DNA of 64,000 nucleotides from AC-56 sp963798705 (GCA_963798705.1 CAWCTW010000005.1:992001-1056000); one strand, 5' to 3'. Numbered from the stretch's first letter, positions 1-8,904 are shown. Notes: a model not told the origin generated them from the sequence alone. Translations and numbers: made by a program.

Positions 1-2
1 CG

Positions 3-1181
3 ATCGCGGTCAAGGACACGCAGGACGTGGCCGGCGAGGTCACGACCATCGGCACTGGAGCCGTGGACCAGCCGGCGCTCCAGGACTCGGAGCTCGTGCG
101 GAGGCTCCGCGCCGCCGGGGCGATCGTGCTCGGCAAGACCAACCTGCCCGAGCTCGCCTTCGCGATGTTCACCGAATCGCCCGCGTGGGGCATCACCCGC
201 AACCCCTGGGACGTGACCCGCGTGCCCGGCGGCTCGTCGGGCGGCAGCGCGACCGCGGTCGCCGCCGGCCTCGTCTCGGCGGCCACGGGCTCCGACGGCG
301 CGGGCTCGATCCGCATCCCCGCCGCGTACTGCTCGCTGTTCGGGCTGAAGCCCCAGCGCGGGCGAGTGCCGCTCGATCCGATGGTGGAGCACTGGTACGG
401 GATGTCCATGAATGGGCATCTGACCCGTGGCGTTCTGGACACCGCGATCCTCCTGGACGCCACGGCGGGAGGAGGCCTCGCCCCGCGGGTGCCCCCGCCG
501 CCCCGGCGCCCGTTCGCCGAAGCCGCGCGGAGCGCGCCGGACAGGCTGCGAATCGCCGTCTCCTCGAAGGTCGCGCGGGCGCTGGCGCCGCCGATGCTGG
601 ACGAGCGCTGCCACGCCGCGCTGGAGAAGACCGCCGAGGTGCTGGGGTCCCTCGGTCACGAGATCGTGCGGCGCGATCCTGACTACGGTGGGGTCGGCAA
701 CCAGATCTCGGTTCTCTACATGCGCGGCATCGCGGACGACGCCAGGGCGCTGCCGCATCCCGAGCGACTCGGAAGGCAGATCCGCCAGCTCGCGCGGCTG
801 GGCTCGCTCTACCCAAACATGGCGGTGCGCCACGCGAAGGTGGCGATGGCGAAGTACGCGACGCGAATCAACGCGGTGTTCGATCACTGCGACGTCCTCC
901 TCACGCCGACCATCGGCGAGCCGCCGGTTCCGGTCGGCAAGTGGGAATCGCGGCCCGGGCTGTGGACGCTCGCCGGGATGACGCGCCGCACCGGGTTCAC
1001 CCCTCCATGGAACTACCTCGGCAATCCGGCGGCGGCCCTCCCTGCGGGGTTCACCGCCGAGGGCCTCCCGCTCTCCGTGCAGCTCGTCGGCCGCCCGGAC
1101 GACGAGGAGACTCTGCTGTCGGTGGCGGCGCAGGTCGAGGCCGAGCGTCCCTGGGCAGATCGGCGCCCACCTGTCTCCTAG
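3..1181 (+). CDS. Amidase signature family hydrolase (5' end outside window)
   Basis: The gene enters from the left edge: the frame is open from base 3 and reads IAVKDTQDVAGE, the region holding the catalytic Lys of the amidase signature family, so the first GTG at 27 is not the true start. The Ser-cisSer-Lys triad is completed by GGSSGGSATAVAAG and the nucleophile segment GSDGAGSIRIPA. The C-terminus has the usual NPAAALPAGFTAEGLPLSVQLVG motif region split here as NPAAALPAG and LPLSVQLVG. Family members hydrolyse amides of varied substrates; nothing here fixes the substrate. A TetR regulator follows 78 bp downstream on the same strand and may control it. Confidence 0.9.
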   Translation: MAVKDTQDVAGEVTTIGTGAVDQPALQDSELVRRLRAAGAIVLGKTNLPELAFAMFTESPAWGITRNPWDVTRVPGGSSGGSATAVAAGLVSAATGSDGAGSIRIPAAYCSLFGLKPQRGRVPLDPMVEHWYGMSMNGHLTRGVLDTAILLDATAGGGLAPRVPPPPRRPFAEAARSAPDRLRIAVSSKVARALAPPMLDERCHAALEKTAEVLGSLGHEIVRRDPDYGGVGNQISVLYMRGIADDARALPHPERLGRQIRQLARLGSLYPNMAVRHAKVAMAKYATRINAVFDHCDVLLTPTIGEPPVPVGKWESRPGLWTLAGMTRRTGFTPPWNYLGNPAAALPAGFTAEGLPLSVQLVGRPDDEETLLSVAAQVEAERPWADRRPPVS

Positions 1182-1259
1182 CCTGGCCCGAACGTGCGAG
1201 CGTGATACCGTCCGTCGTCCGGTAAGCACCATCGGCCACAGGTCGGTCGTCAGGGATCG

Positions 1260-1964
1260 ATGACCAGGCTCGCAGCCAATCGCGACACCCACCTGACCCC
1301 CGCCGAGATCGCGGCGGAGGCGCTGCGGCAGTTCGATGTCGCCGGCGACGAGCCCAGCATCCGCAGCCTCGCGAGCGCTCTCAAGGTCGCGCCCTCCGCG
1401 ATCTACCACCACTACGGCTCGCGGGCCGACATCGTGCGCGCCGCCGTGGCATCGGTGTGGGACGAGGCGACCGCGGAGCTGCTCGAGCTGGTGCCGAAGC
1501 CGTTCGAGGCCGATCCGGCCGAGGTGCTGGTGGCGTGCGGGCTCGGCACGCGCCGGGCCTGGCTCGCCCACTATCGCCTCGCCCCGTACATGGCCGCGAC
1601 GCCGGAGTCCAACGAGTTTCTTGCCAACGCGCTCGCGGTGCTCGCCGACGTTCTCGAGAGGATGGGCCTCGGGGGCGAGCGGGCGGCGGCGGCGCTCCAC
1701 GCCTATTCGTCGTTCATGATCGGCGCCGTGCTGTTCGCGGCGGCACGGTGCGCCGCCAACGAGCAGCTCGAGGCCGAGTCGCCAAGCCGCCGCGCTGACG
1801 GCGGCTACGCCGCCAAGCGCGGTGGCGGCGCGACCGCGACATCCAACGAATGCACCGGGACCTCGATCGACGAGGTGATGGACCTCTCGATATCCGACCC
1901 CGCCCGCGACGAGGAGCTCTTCGCGGAGGGGCTGCAGCGGCTGGTCGAGGGCCTGCGCGACTGA
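1260..1964 (+). CDS. TetR/AcrR family transcriptional regulator
   Basis: A 234-residue protein with an N-terminal TetR helix-turn-helix at about residues 12-60: SIRSLASALKVAPSAIYHHY followed by GSRADIVRAAV is the typical recognition helix and helix 4. The C-terminal ligand/dimer domain is unspecific and ends SDPARDEELFAEGLQRL, a common TetR C-terminal ending. ATG start at 1260. It follows the amidase on the same strand and converges with the thioesterase gene, from whose stop it is only 13 bp away. The ligand and the target genes cannot be told from sequence. Confidence 0.9.
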   Translation: MTRLAANRDTHLTPAEIAAEALRQFDVAGDEPSIRSLASALKVAPSAIYHHYGSRADIVRAAVASVWDEATAELLELVPKPFEADPAEVLVACGLGTRRAWLAHYRLAPYMAATPESNEFLANALAVLADVLERMGLGGERAAAALHAYSSFMIGAVLFAAARCAANEQLEAESPSRRADGGYAAKRGGGATATSNECTGTSIDEVMDLSISDPARDEELFAEGLQRLVEGLRD

Positions 1965-1977
1965 ACCATTCGGGAGG

Positions 1978-2394
1978 CTACGGCGAGGCGGGGCCGCGCT
2001 CGTGGCCGCCCAGGCGCTCGCGCGGGAAGATCGCGAAGCTGCCGATCGCGGTGGCCAGCAGGCGCCCGTCCTCGTGGCGAACCTCGCTGCGCATGACCGC
2101 GATCCGGTCGTTGCGGCGATCGACGATCGACTCGCAGGTCACCTCACCCTCGCGAGCCGTCTGCACGTAGTTGATCGAGATGCCGATCGTCGCGATCCGC
2201 TCGCCCTTGGATCGCTGCTGCCACAGCGCCGAGCCCATGGAGTAGTCCACCATCGCGTAGGCCACCGGTCCGGCCAGGAGCCCGGCGGGGTTGATGAGCT
2301 CGGGGCGAATCGTCAGCCGCACGCGCTCTGTGCTCTCCCAGCTCAGGCCGAGCCATCGCGTGAGGCCGTCGATCGGGTCGCCCGGCTCCGACAT
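1978..2394 (-). CDS. PaaI-type hotdog-fold thioesterase
   Basis: A 138-residue single hotdog domain. The helix-containing motif INPAGLLAGPVAYAMVDYSM resembles the PaaI-type HGG...ALAD motif, with NPAG in place of the usual HGG. The rest alternates strands such as IATIGISINYVQTAREGEV and ends with RLLATAIGSFAIF, as in acyl-CoA thioesterases. Family members cleave acyl-CoA thioesters in the cytoplasm; the substrate is unknown. It is convergent with the TetR gene. The variant active-site motif makes the exact activity less certain than the fold. Confidence 0.8.
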   Translation of the reverse strand: MSEPGDPIDGLTRWLGLSWESTERVRLTIRPELINPAGLLAGPVAYAMVDYSMGSALWQQRSKGERIATIGISINYVQTAREGEVTCESIVDRRNDRIAVMRSEVRHEDGRLLATAIGSFAIFPRERLGGHERGPASP

Positions 2395-2591
2395 CGGCGT
2401 GCGAGCCTACCTTCCGCCGGGCACACTTGGGCCATGCGCCGGCGCGTCAACGCCGGCCCGCGGCCGGTGGTGCGCATGGAGCGGGCGGCGCGCGTCCCGT
2501 CACCCCGGTGGCGGGGCCGGCCAGCCCGCACCCGACCGGCGGGCGCTCGGCCTTCCCCCAGCGACGCGCCTCGAGATCTGAGGCGCGCCCC

Positions 2592-3389
2592 CTACGCCGA
2601 GCGGAGCTGGATCGGGCCGGTGAGCTCGCCGGCGACGAGCTGCCCCACCAGCCCCTCGTCGGAGTCGAAGACCGCGTCGGCCTCGCCGCTGGCGACGATC
2701 CGGCCCTCGTGGATCACCGCAGCGTGGTCGGCGAGCGCCCGCGCGGCCGACATGTCGTGGGTCGTGACCAGGAACGTCGCGTCGGTGTCGCGCTGGATCT
2801 CCTGCAAGAGCTCGCACAGAAGCGCCAGGCGGACGCCGTCGATCCCGCTGTCGAAGTCGTCGATGATCACGATCCGGGCCTCCAGCGCCAGCGCCCGCGC
2901 GATCGCTGTTCGCTTGGCCATGCCGGAGGACAGCTCTTCGGGCATGGCTTCGGCGTTTTCCGCCAGCCCTACGAGCTTCAGGTGCTCCATCGTCATCCGG
3001 TGGATCCGCTCTGGCGACCACCGCGGCCTGCGCTGACGCAGCGGGGAGGCGACGTTCTCGTAGACGTTCAGCGAGAAGAACAGCCCGCACGTGAACGGCA
3101 GCGAGCCTTGGAGCACCGCTGCCATCTCGCGGCGCAGCTCGTTCAGCTCCGCTTCCGACAGCCGGGCCAAATCCTTGCCGTTCACCCTCACGGTCCCGCC
3201 GGTGGGATGGATCAACCCGAAGATGTGGCTGACAGTGACCGTCTTGCCGGCGCCGGAGGCCCCGATCAGGACGGTGATCGCACCGCGCGGAACGACGAGG
3301 TCGAGGCCGTCGAGCACGCGAGCCGAGCCGAAGTCCTTGACCACGTCGACAAGCTCGATTGCGGCGTCCGACGATCCATGGCCGACCAT
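2592..3389 (-). CDS. ABC transporter ATP-binding protein, MlaF/Mce type
   Basis: A 265-residue ATPase with Walker A GASGAGKT (about residues 42-49), signature LSSGMAKRTAIARAL and switch His in VTTHDMSAARALADH. The SGM(A/S)KR form of the signature is typical of ATPases serving Mla/Mce lipid importers rather than of SGGQ transporters. The Walker B segment reads IVIIDDFDSGID, so the usual catalytic Glu is Asp. No permease is adjacent, but two MlaE/YrbE permeases lie at 49.8-51.5 kb and could be partners (inference). Candidate role: lipid transport across the envelope. Confidence 0.88.
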   Translation of the reverse strand: MVGHGSSDAAIELVDVVKDFGSARVLDGLDLVVPRGAITVLIGASGAGKTVTVSHIFGLIHPTGGTVRVNGKDLARLSEAELNELRREMAAVLQGSLPFTCGLFFSLNVYENVASPLRQRRPRWSPERIHRMTMEHLKLVGLAENAEAMPEELSSGMAKRTAIARALALEARIVIIDDFDSGIDGVRLALLCELLQEIQRDTDATFLVTTHDMSAARALADHAAVIHEGRIVASGEADAVFDSDEGLVGQLVAGELTGPIQLRSA

Positions 3390-3435
3390 GGTGGACCAAG
3401 GGTACTCCCGCGGATGCGGCCGATGTGAGCCGGGG

Positions 3436-5049
3436 TCACTCGGTGGTCAGCGAGTAATCGCGCTGCGCGTCGGCGGTCGCGAGCCAGCCGCCCGGGACCT
3501 TGCGGACGCGGACGTGGCGCAGGTGGTGCTCGTCGATCTTTGGCCGGCGTTCGGAGTGATGCTTGCGCTTGGGGATCCACACCACCAGGCGGCACGCCCC
3601 GGGGTCGCTGCGGCGCAGCTGACCGTCGCAATCGCTCTTGCCCCTCAGCTTGAGCCGGGTGCCGTGGGCCCTGAGCCTGGCGATGTCGCCGGGCGCGGCC
3701 TCGGGATAGGCGCGGGCGATGGTCGCCTTCCAGCCCTTCGGCCGGTGGATCAGCTTGCCGCTCGGGCACTTGGCCGGGTTCAGGTTGCCGACCCACCGGG
3801 CGATCGGCTTGGGCTTGAGGCCCTCGAAGGTCTGCGGCGCACCGCAGGCGACGCGCCACTGCCACCAGGCGCTGCCCAGCTCGTGCGAGTCCTGGATCTC
3901 GATGTGGGCGCGCAGCTTCTTCAGCGCATCCTCGTCGAGGATCGAAAAGCCCCACTCGCCGATCCAAAGCGCGGAGCCGTAGGTGTCGGCGCGGTGGGCG
4001 ACGCGGCGCTCCTGCTCTTTCAGGTCCCTCTTGACCAGCTTGAACGCGCGGCTCGTGGTGTGGACGTCGCGCCCGTAGAGGTGCGGGGCGAAGACGAGGT
4101 TGGGGTCGTTCGAGAATCCGGGCGCGGGCGTGTGGCTCGTCAAGCCGTTCTTGCTCCAGATGAGGTTGGGCTCGAAGAGGATCATGTGGCTCAGACCGCC
4201 GGCCTGCGCCTCGCCGCTTCTGATCGCGGCGATCGCGTCGGCCGTGAAGCGAGTGGTGAAGGCCTGCTGCTCGCGCCGGGTGGTGCCGGGGTCGGGCTCG
4301 TTCAAAAGGTCGTATCCGGCGATGGCGGGGTCGTCGGCGAAGGCCCTGCCGAGCACCCCCCACACCGCAACCAGGTGGTCCTGGATCCCGCGACCGTCGG
4401 CCCAGTCCGGCTCGGTCCTGTTGTGCCAGAAGTTGTCCCAGGCCGCCTTCACCGCATCGGTGCGCTTGTTGGTCTCCTTGTCGTGACACGTCGTCTCGCC
4501 GTCCAGGAACGTGGCCCACTCGGGCGCGCCCCACCAGCCGTGCGACCTCTTCAGCCCCTTGGGGCACTTGACTCCCCTGGGCGTCGCCACGTACTTGCCC
4601 CAGCCGCCGCTGTGCATGTCGATGATCGTGTAGATGCCGTGCGCGGCGGCCTTGTCGGAAACCTTGCGGATCTTCTTGATGTAGTGCGTGCTGATCTGGC
4701 CGCGCATGGGCTCGAGCTTCGACCAGTTGACGGCGAGCCGGATGACGTTGAACCCGAGCCTCTCCATCTTCCGGTAGTCGCGGCCGCGGAGCGGCACGAC
4801 GGCCGGCAGGTCCGGGTTGACCTGGTACTGGTCGCTGAGCGCGGTCACGTTGACGCCCCGCAGCACGACCTGGCGACCCTCGGAGTCGCGGATCTGCCGA
4901 TCGCCCACGTGAAGCGGCAACGTGGACGCCGCCGCCTGGGCGCCCGTGAACGCCAGGAAGATCACGAGCAGTGACGCTACGGGGATTGCCCCGCGCTCCG
5001 CGCTCCGCGCTCCCCTGCTGCTCGCGTGCTGCCCCACGGCCTCGCCCAT
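3436..5049 (-). CDS. Secreted glycoside hydrolase family 5 (clan GH-A) enzyme
   Basis: A 537-residue exported protein. The ATG at 5049 is preceded by GGAGAAAGGA, and any longer reading would run through the tRNA gene, so this start is preferred. A signal peptide covers about residues 20-42 (AIPVASLLVIFLAFTGAQA). The barrel has RGVNVTALSD, FNVIRLAVNWSKLEP, the acid/base Glu in DLLNEPDPG (E251) and the nucleophile Glu in WIGEWGF (E365). It resembles the endoglycoceramidase-like branch of GH5. The C-terminal 100 residues are basic and Cys-containing and lack a recognised carbohydrate-binding module. Substrate is not determined. Confidence 0.85.
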   Translation of the reverse strand: MGEAVGQHASSRGARSAERGAIPVASLLVIFLAFTGAQAAASTLPLHVGDRQIRDSEGRQVVLRGVNVTALSDQYQVNPDLPAVVPLRGRDYRKMERLGFNVIRLAVNWSKLEPMRGQISTHYIKKIRKVSDKAAAHGIYTIIDMHSGGWGKYVATPRGVKCPKGLKRSHGWWGAPEWATFLDGETTCHDKETNKRTDAVKAAWDNFWHNRTEPDWADGRGIQDHLVAVWGVLGRAFADDPAIAGYDLLNEPDPGTTRREQQAFTTRFTADAIAAIRSGEAQAGGLSHMILFEPNLIWSKNGLTSHTPAPGFSNDPNLVFAPHLYGRDVHTTSRAFKLVKRDLKEQERRVAHRADTYGSALWIGEWGFSILDEDALKKLRAHIEIQDSHELGSAWWQWRVACGAPQTFEGLKPKPIARWVGNLNPAKCPSGKLIHRPKGWKATIARAYPEAAPGDIARLRAHGTRLKLRGKSDCDGQLRRSDPGACRLVVWIPKRKHHSERRPKIDEHHLRHVRVRKVPGGWLATADAQRDYSLTTE

Positions 5050-5102
5050 CCGCTGAATCCTTTCTCCCGACCCTTGCCCAAACCGGCCGCAGGGACCGGG
5101 GA

Positions 5103-5175
5103 AGCGGACGACGGGTCTCGAACCCGCGACCTCGAGCTTGGGAAGCTCGCGCTCTACCAGCTGAGCTACGTCCGC
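5103..5175 (-). tRNA. tRNA-Gly (anticodon CCC)
   Basis: On the minus strand a complete 73-nt cloverleaf folds: acceptor GCGGACG with CGTCCGC, D arm GCTC/GAGC, anticodon stem CGAGC/GCTCG with loop TTCCCAA (anticodon CCC), T arm GCGGG/CCCGT with loop TTCGAGA, and discriminator base U73, as usual for glycine tRNAs. The 3' CCA is not encoded. It lies directly upstream of the GH5 gene on the same strand and diverges from the thioredoxin-like gene at 5225. Confidence 0.96.
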
Positions 5176-5224
5176 GTGGGCCGTCAATTCTAGGCGCCGA
5201 CCCGGCCTCTTTACCCTTCGTTCC

Positions 5225-5761
5225 GTGAGCGCGCGCAGCTTCGCGGTCGTCATGGCCGCCCTCGCCGTCATCGGCCTCCTCACCTACGGGCTGGTGAAGA
5301 AGGGCGCCTCCTCCGTCGCCGTCGGCGACCCGCTCCCCGATGCCTCCCACTCCCTCCCCCGCCTGGAGGGCGGCGGCAGCGGATCGGTGGCCGACTACAG
5401 CGGCCGCTGGGTGCTGGTGAACGTGTGGGCCTCGTGGTGCACCCCATGCCGCACCGAGTCGCCTGACTTGGAGCGCTTCTACGACGCGCATCGCGGCCCG
5501 GACTTCACCATCCTCGGCGTCGACTCCAACGACCTCTCCGACGACGCGCTCGAGTTCGTGCGCCGCTACGACATCACCTATCCCCAGCTTCACGACGGCA
5601 ACGGCGACTACTCCGAAAAGGAGCTGGGAACGACCGGCGTCCCTGAGTCGTTCCTGGTCAGCCCCCAGGGCAAGCTCGTCCTCCATAGCCTGGGGCCGGT
5701 GAACGAGCGCTATCTGGACGCGAACGTCCTCCCCTACCTGAACGGGAAGGCCAAGCAGTGA
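5225..5761 (+). CDS. TlpA/ResA/CcmG-like membrane-anchored thioredoxin
   Basis: A 178-residue protein with an N-terminal membrane anchor (about residues 5-23) and an extracytoplasmic thioredoxin domain. The active site is WASWCTPC (C72, C75), and the cis-Pro motif is GVPESFLV. Such proteins reduce apocytochrome c or other exported thiols. The GTG start at 5225 leaves 49 bp to the tRNA gene. Its stop overlaps the GTG start of the ccmH-like gene (GTGA), implying translational coupling, and this pairing favours a CcmG role in cytochrome c maturation. No ccmF or ccmE is in the window. Confidence 0.88.
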   Translation: MSARSFAVVMAALAVIGLLTYGLVKKGASSVAVGDPLPDASHSLPRLEGGGSGSVADYSGRWVLVNVWASWCTPCRTESPDLERFYDAHRGPDFTILGVDSNDLSDDALEFVRRYDITYPQLHDGNGDYSEKELGTTGVPESFLVSPQGKLVLHSLGPVNERYLDANVLPYLNGKAKQ

Positions 5762-6246
5762 GGGGCCTGCGGGCGATCGCGGTCGTGGCGTTGCTGGTGG
5801 CGAGCCTCGCACTCGCATCCAGCCCCGCCATGGCTGCCGCCCAGCCGCCGAAGACGAACCTCCCGGACGTGGAGGACGAGGTGATGTGCCCGGTCTGCGG
5901 CACCGCCCTCAACCTCTCCTTCTCGCCGCAGGCCGACCGCGAACGGGCCTTCATCCGCCGCGAAATCGCCGCCGGCAAGACCAAGGACGAGATCAAGGAC
6001 GACCTCGTCGCCCAGTACGGCACCGAGGTCCTGGCCGAGCCGCCCAAGTCGGGCTTCGACCTCACCGCCTGGCTCGTGCCTGGGCTGGCGATCCTGGTCG
6101 CAGCGGTCGCGATCGCGTTGGGCCTGCGCCGCTGGCGCCGCGCCGGTCGCTCGCGGGAGGACGACGCCGAGGCCGCGCCCGAGGAGCCCCTCGACCCCTC
6201 GGAGCGCGAGCGCCTGGAGTCAGACCTGGCCCGCTACGACCTGTAG
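5758..6246 (+). CDS. CcmH-like cytochrome c maturation protein
   Basis: A 162-residue exported protein: signal peptide about residues 1-27, CcmH redox motif VMCPVCG (C44, C47), the helical-bundle segment ERAFIRREIAAGKTKDEI and LVAQYGTEVL, then a transmembrane helix (about 103-121) and an acidic cytoplasmic tail. This order matches the CcmH/CycL domain, which handles the apocytochrome haem-binding cysteines. The tail DPSERERLESDLARYDL matches the end seen in many actinobacterial homologues. It is translationally coupled to the CcmG-like gene. Confidence 0.88.
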   Translation: MRGLRAIAVVALLVASLALASSPAMAAAQPPKTNLPDVEDEVMCPVCGTALNLSFSPQADRERAFIRREIAAGKTKDEIKDDLVAQYGTEVLAEPPKSGFDLTAWLVPGLAILVAAVAIALGLRRWRRAGRSREDDAEAAPEEPLDPSERERLESDLARYDL

Positions 6247-6405
6247 CGGCACTCCGGCCTCAGCGTGTGCGTGGAAGCCGTACGTCACCCAGTTGGGTAA
6301 TTCCGGTGACCCGGGAGTACCACCCGCCGCTACTGCGCCGAGGCAGAATCGGCCGAGAATGCAGTTCTCGATTGTTCGAGTTTGTCGAGGTGCCCCTCGC
6401 CGCTG

Positions 6406-7020
6406 TTACCGAGAACCGATCCCGATGGCAGCGATCGTCGGGGAATCGATGCGAACGTTTCCTGCGAAGCGCTTACAAGCAAGAGCAAACCGATGCACAC
6501 CAGCACCAAGCGAGTGACTAACCACGGTGCGAGCAAACCCGTTGGTCGCAGTGCCAGACGTATTGCTGGTCCCCGCTTCGCCCGGAAGCACAGACAAAGT
6601 CTCGCGGGTCCCGTCGATAGTCATGCGACACGACGCCTGCGCCGGGCCACCCATGCTCTCTTGATTTCCGGTCGCAATTACCAGGACCCTCGAACTTCTC
6701 TGAAGGTCCAAGGTTGTTGCGACACAACTCGAAAACACAGTGAGCGAGCGTGGGACGCAGTCCACCGTTTCGTCGCCACTTAGTTTCGCAATGGCTTGGG
6801 CGTTAAGAGATCGCTCCTTGATCTGATGCCCCGTAAGGCTGTTCCGCTTAACATCGACCCCGCGCACGCCCTTGTGGTTCTTCAGGTCAATCGATCGGAT
6901 CGACCCGTTCACCACATCGCGGGAGTTGATCTTGTCAACGGCGTATGCCGAGCCTCCGGCGACGGCGAACACGAGAGCAAGCGTCGCCGTGACGTTTGCA
7001 TAGGTCAGGTGCTTTCTCAT
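6406..7020 (-). CDS. Secreted hypothetical protein, last gene of the sigma-fusion cluster
   Basis: A 204-residue protein with a clear signal peptide (MRKHLTYANVTATLALVFAV, cleavage near AYA). The mature N-terminus carries short repeats of the type INSRDVVNGSIRSIDLKN and GVRGVDVKRNSLTGHQIKE, spaced by about 20 residues, which look like a short beta-rich repeat. The rest is beta-rich with several cysteines. I do not recognise a catalytic motif. It starts 22 bp after the stop of the larger secreted protein, so the two are probably co-transcribed with the sigma fusion upstream. GC content is visibly lower than in neighbouring genes. Confidence 0.78.
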   Translation of the reverse strand: MRKHLTYANVTATLALVFAVAGGSAYAVDKINSRDVVNGSIRSIDLKNHKGVRGVDVKRNSLTGHQIKERSLNAQAIAKLSGDETVDCVPRSLTVFSSCVATTLDLQRSSRVLVIATGNQESMGGPAQASCRMTIDGTRETLSVLPGEAGTSNTSGTATNGFARTVVSHSLGAGVHRFALACKRFAGNVRIDSPTIAAIGIGSR

Positions 7021-7041
7021 CGCAATCCCCCGGGGAAATCC

Positions 7042-8904
7042 TCAGTGCGCCTTGACAAGTAGCTTCCTGACCCGCGAGCTTACCGGCGCCTTGTACGGCC
7101 AGTCGCGCTCACGAAGGACTCTGGCACGGAACCGGTAATGCACGTTGCGGACGTAGAACCGGCCGAACCGATAGTGGAGCTTGAACTTCCCATTCGGCCG
7201 CGTGTAGATGGGATGACGAACGGTCTGCCAGCTCTTGCCGTTCTTGACCTGTAGCTCAACCAACTTGCCGCCGGACGGGATACTCGCCGCACGGTGCCTC
7301 ACACGTCCCTTGAACGCCACTCGTTTTCCTTCTCGCACATGGCGGCGCGAAAGGTGAAGCGTCGTCTTTGTCTTGACATGGAGATTCCCGGCGTGGGCAG
7401 TGTCTGGGAGATACCGACGCGTCCCCGCATAGCTGGCTGTTAGCCGGCGCGAGGGGCCTCTCGGCAAACGCTCTTTCCAGCGCCCACGGGCATTCGTCTG
7501 GACCGTCCGTACACGCCGATCGATCAAGGCGCCCTCCCCGAAATACTCGGTGACGATCACATCCTGGTTCGCCAACGGGGCTCCCGAGGCGTCCACGAGA
7601 CGTCCGGTGGCCTTCGCGCTCCGGCCGTATCCGACCGTGAGCCGGGAGGACCCTCCAGACAGGTGTCCCTTCAACTGGACGCCAGACTTGAGCGGAAAGT
7701 TCAAGACCATGGGCTTGCCGTTTTCCCGCTTCGTCGTGTAGGTCCTGTTCCCGGCGCCGTCACGAGCCCAAGCCATGAACTCGTAGGGGCCCGGCGGATC
7801 CTGCGTTGAATCGATCCGAGTACGAAGCGAGCCGACACGCAACTCGGTAGTCAGCGGACGCCAGGCACCAGTGCCCACGGCCCGGTAATAGATTCGACCG
7901 TCCGAAATTCCGGAGGTCGAATCGGCGACCGACGCACGGATCAACTCGGGATCCTCTCGGAGCTGTGCGTTCGAAAACGACGCCTCAGGCTTGGTGTTGT
8001 CCACGTGAATCTTTCTCTCAACACAGGTCCGATTCCCAGCAAAGTCGATCCCGCATATGGACACCAGGTTTCGCCCATCATGGATGGGCGCCCCCGCCGT
8101 TGCGATCTGAGCGTTCAGCGCAAGGTCGGATTCGCACGCCGAGAACTCGGACGCGTACGCCGTTCCCGCAATCGCCGAGCAGTTCCCGGCCTGACTGCTA
8201 ATCACAGCTCCGTTCACACTGACGGTTATCCAGCGCAGGCCACTGCCCCCATCGACGGCCTGAACAGACATCCCGCGGACCCCACGAAGCCAACCGGCTT
8301 GAAGAAGACTGCCGACCACCGCCGAGAGTCGCGGATCAGACGTGTCGGCCACTCTGAAGTGCACGTTCTTCAGCCAGGTCTTTGCGAGGTCTGAGTGCTG
8401 GCAGCCGCCTTGACGTTCACAGCGAAGGTGGGCCACGAACTGCTCGGCGTTAGCAGTTGGCGAGTGCCAGGCGTAGGTGCGAAAGCCCGTCGCGTGGCTG
8501 ACGCCCGCTGCGACCCTTGCCAGCTCGTGGCCTTCGGTGTCGGCCACGAAGAGGCGGGGCACGTGGCCGCTGCTGCGTCGCAGCCTCGCACGAACCTCGG
8601 CTCCCACGATCCGGAGGCTTGGGGAGCCGGTCGACCAGCGGGCCCGACCGGATCGTCCATGCCGGGCGAACCGGGTGTTCGTGATCTTGATGGCGTGGTC
8701 GTTATGCGGATCCCCGCACATCTGTCTGGCGGCGTATGCGGGGGCATCGTCGAGATCTACACCGGACACCCCTCGGTTGAGGAAGTCGCACTGCACGACC
8801 TCGTAGGTCTTGCCGGCAGCCGATGCAGCAGTGGGAGCGATCAGCGCGATCGCGACTGACAGGACAAGGATCAGCATTGACTGCTCCGATCTAGGCCACT
8901 TCAC
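7042..8904 (-). CDS. Large secreted protein with Ig-like/Big repeats
   Basis: A 620-residue exported protein. Signal peptide at about residues 9-29. Residues 30-290 form a Cys-containing domain with pairs suggesting disulphides (VQCDF, RQMCGDP, LRCERQGGCQ, AGNCSAI, SACESD, SICGIDFAGNRTC). The middle has two Ig-like segments with VDNTKPEASF and GPYEFMAWARDGAGNRTY, and the C-terminus resembles a carboxypeptidase-regulatory/Big-type repeat (GRLVDASGAPLANQDVIV). No catalytic motif was recognised; a wall or adhesion role is possible. The GTG start at 8904 overlaps the stop of the sigma fusion (GTGA); an in-frame ATG at 8877 is an alternative. Confidence 0.75.
   Translation of the reverse strand: MKWPRSEQSMLILVLSVAIALIAPTAASAAGKTYEVVQCDFLNRGVSGVDLDDAPAYAARQMCGDPHNDHAIKITNTRFARHGRSGRARWSTGSPSLRIVGAEVRARLRRSSGHVPRLFVADTEGHELARVAAGVSHATGFRTYAWHSPTANAEQFVAHLRCERQGGCQHSDLAKTWLKNVHFRVADTSDPRLSAVVGSLLQAGWLRGVRGMSVQAVDGGSGLRWITVSVNGAVISSQAGNCSAIAGTAYASEFSACESDLALNAQIATAGAPIHDGRNLVSICGIDFAGNRTCVERKIHVDNTKPEASFSNAQLREDPELIRASVADSTSGISDGRIYYRAVGTGAWRPLTTELRVGSLRTRIDSTQDPPGPYEFMAWARDGAGNRTYTTKRENGKPMVLNFPLKSGVQLKGHLSGGSSRLTVGYGRSAKATGRLVDASGAPLANQDVIVTEYFGEGALIDRRVRTVQTNARGRWKERLPRGPSRRLTASYAGTRRYLPDTAHAGNLHVKTKTTLHLSRRHVREGKRVAFKGRVRHRAASIPSGGKLVELQVKNGKSWQTVRHPIYTRPNGKFKLHYRFGRFYVRNVHYRFRARVLRERDWPYKAPVSSRVRKLLVKAH

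Noticed and set aside
3091..4974. Long plus-strand open frame opposite the GH5 and ABC genes
   Set aside because: It runs antisense across two well-supported genes; the composition (Arg/Ala/Gly/Pro-rich) is that of a GC-rich shadow frame.
5103..5175. tRNA-Gly as an integration site for a mobile element
   Set aside because: No duplicated tRNA 3' end or integrase gene was found within the window.
5050..5283. Longer start for the GH5 gene reaching 5283
   Set aside because: It would translate through the tRNA-Gly gene; the ATG at 5049 has an RBS and a signal peptide follows.
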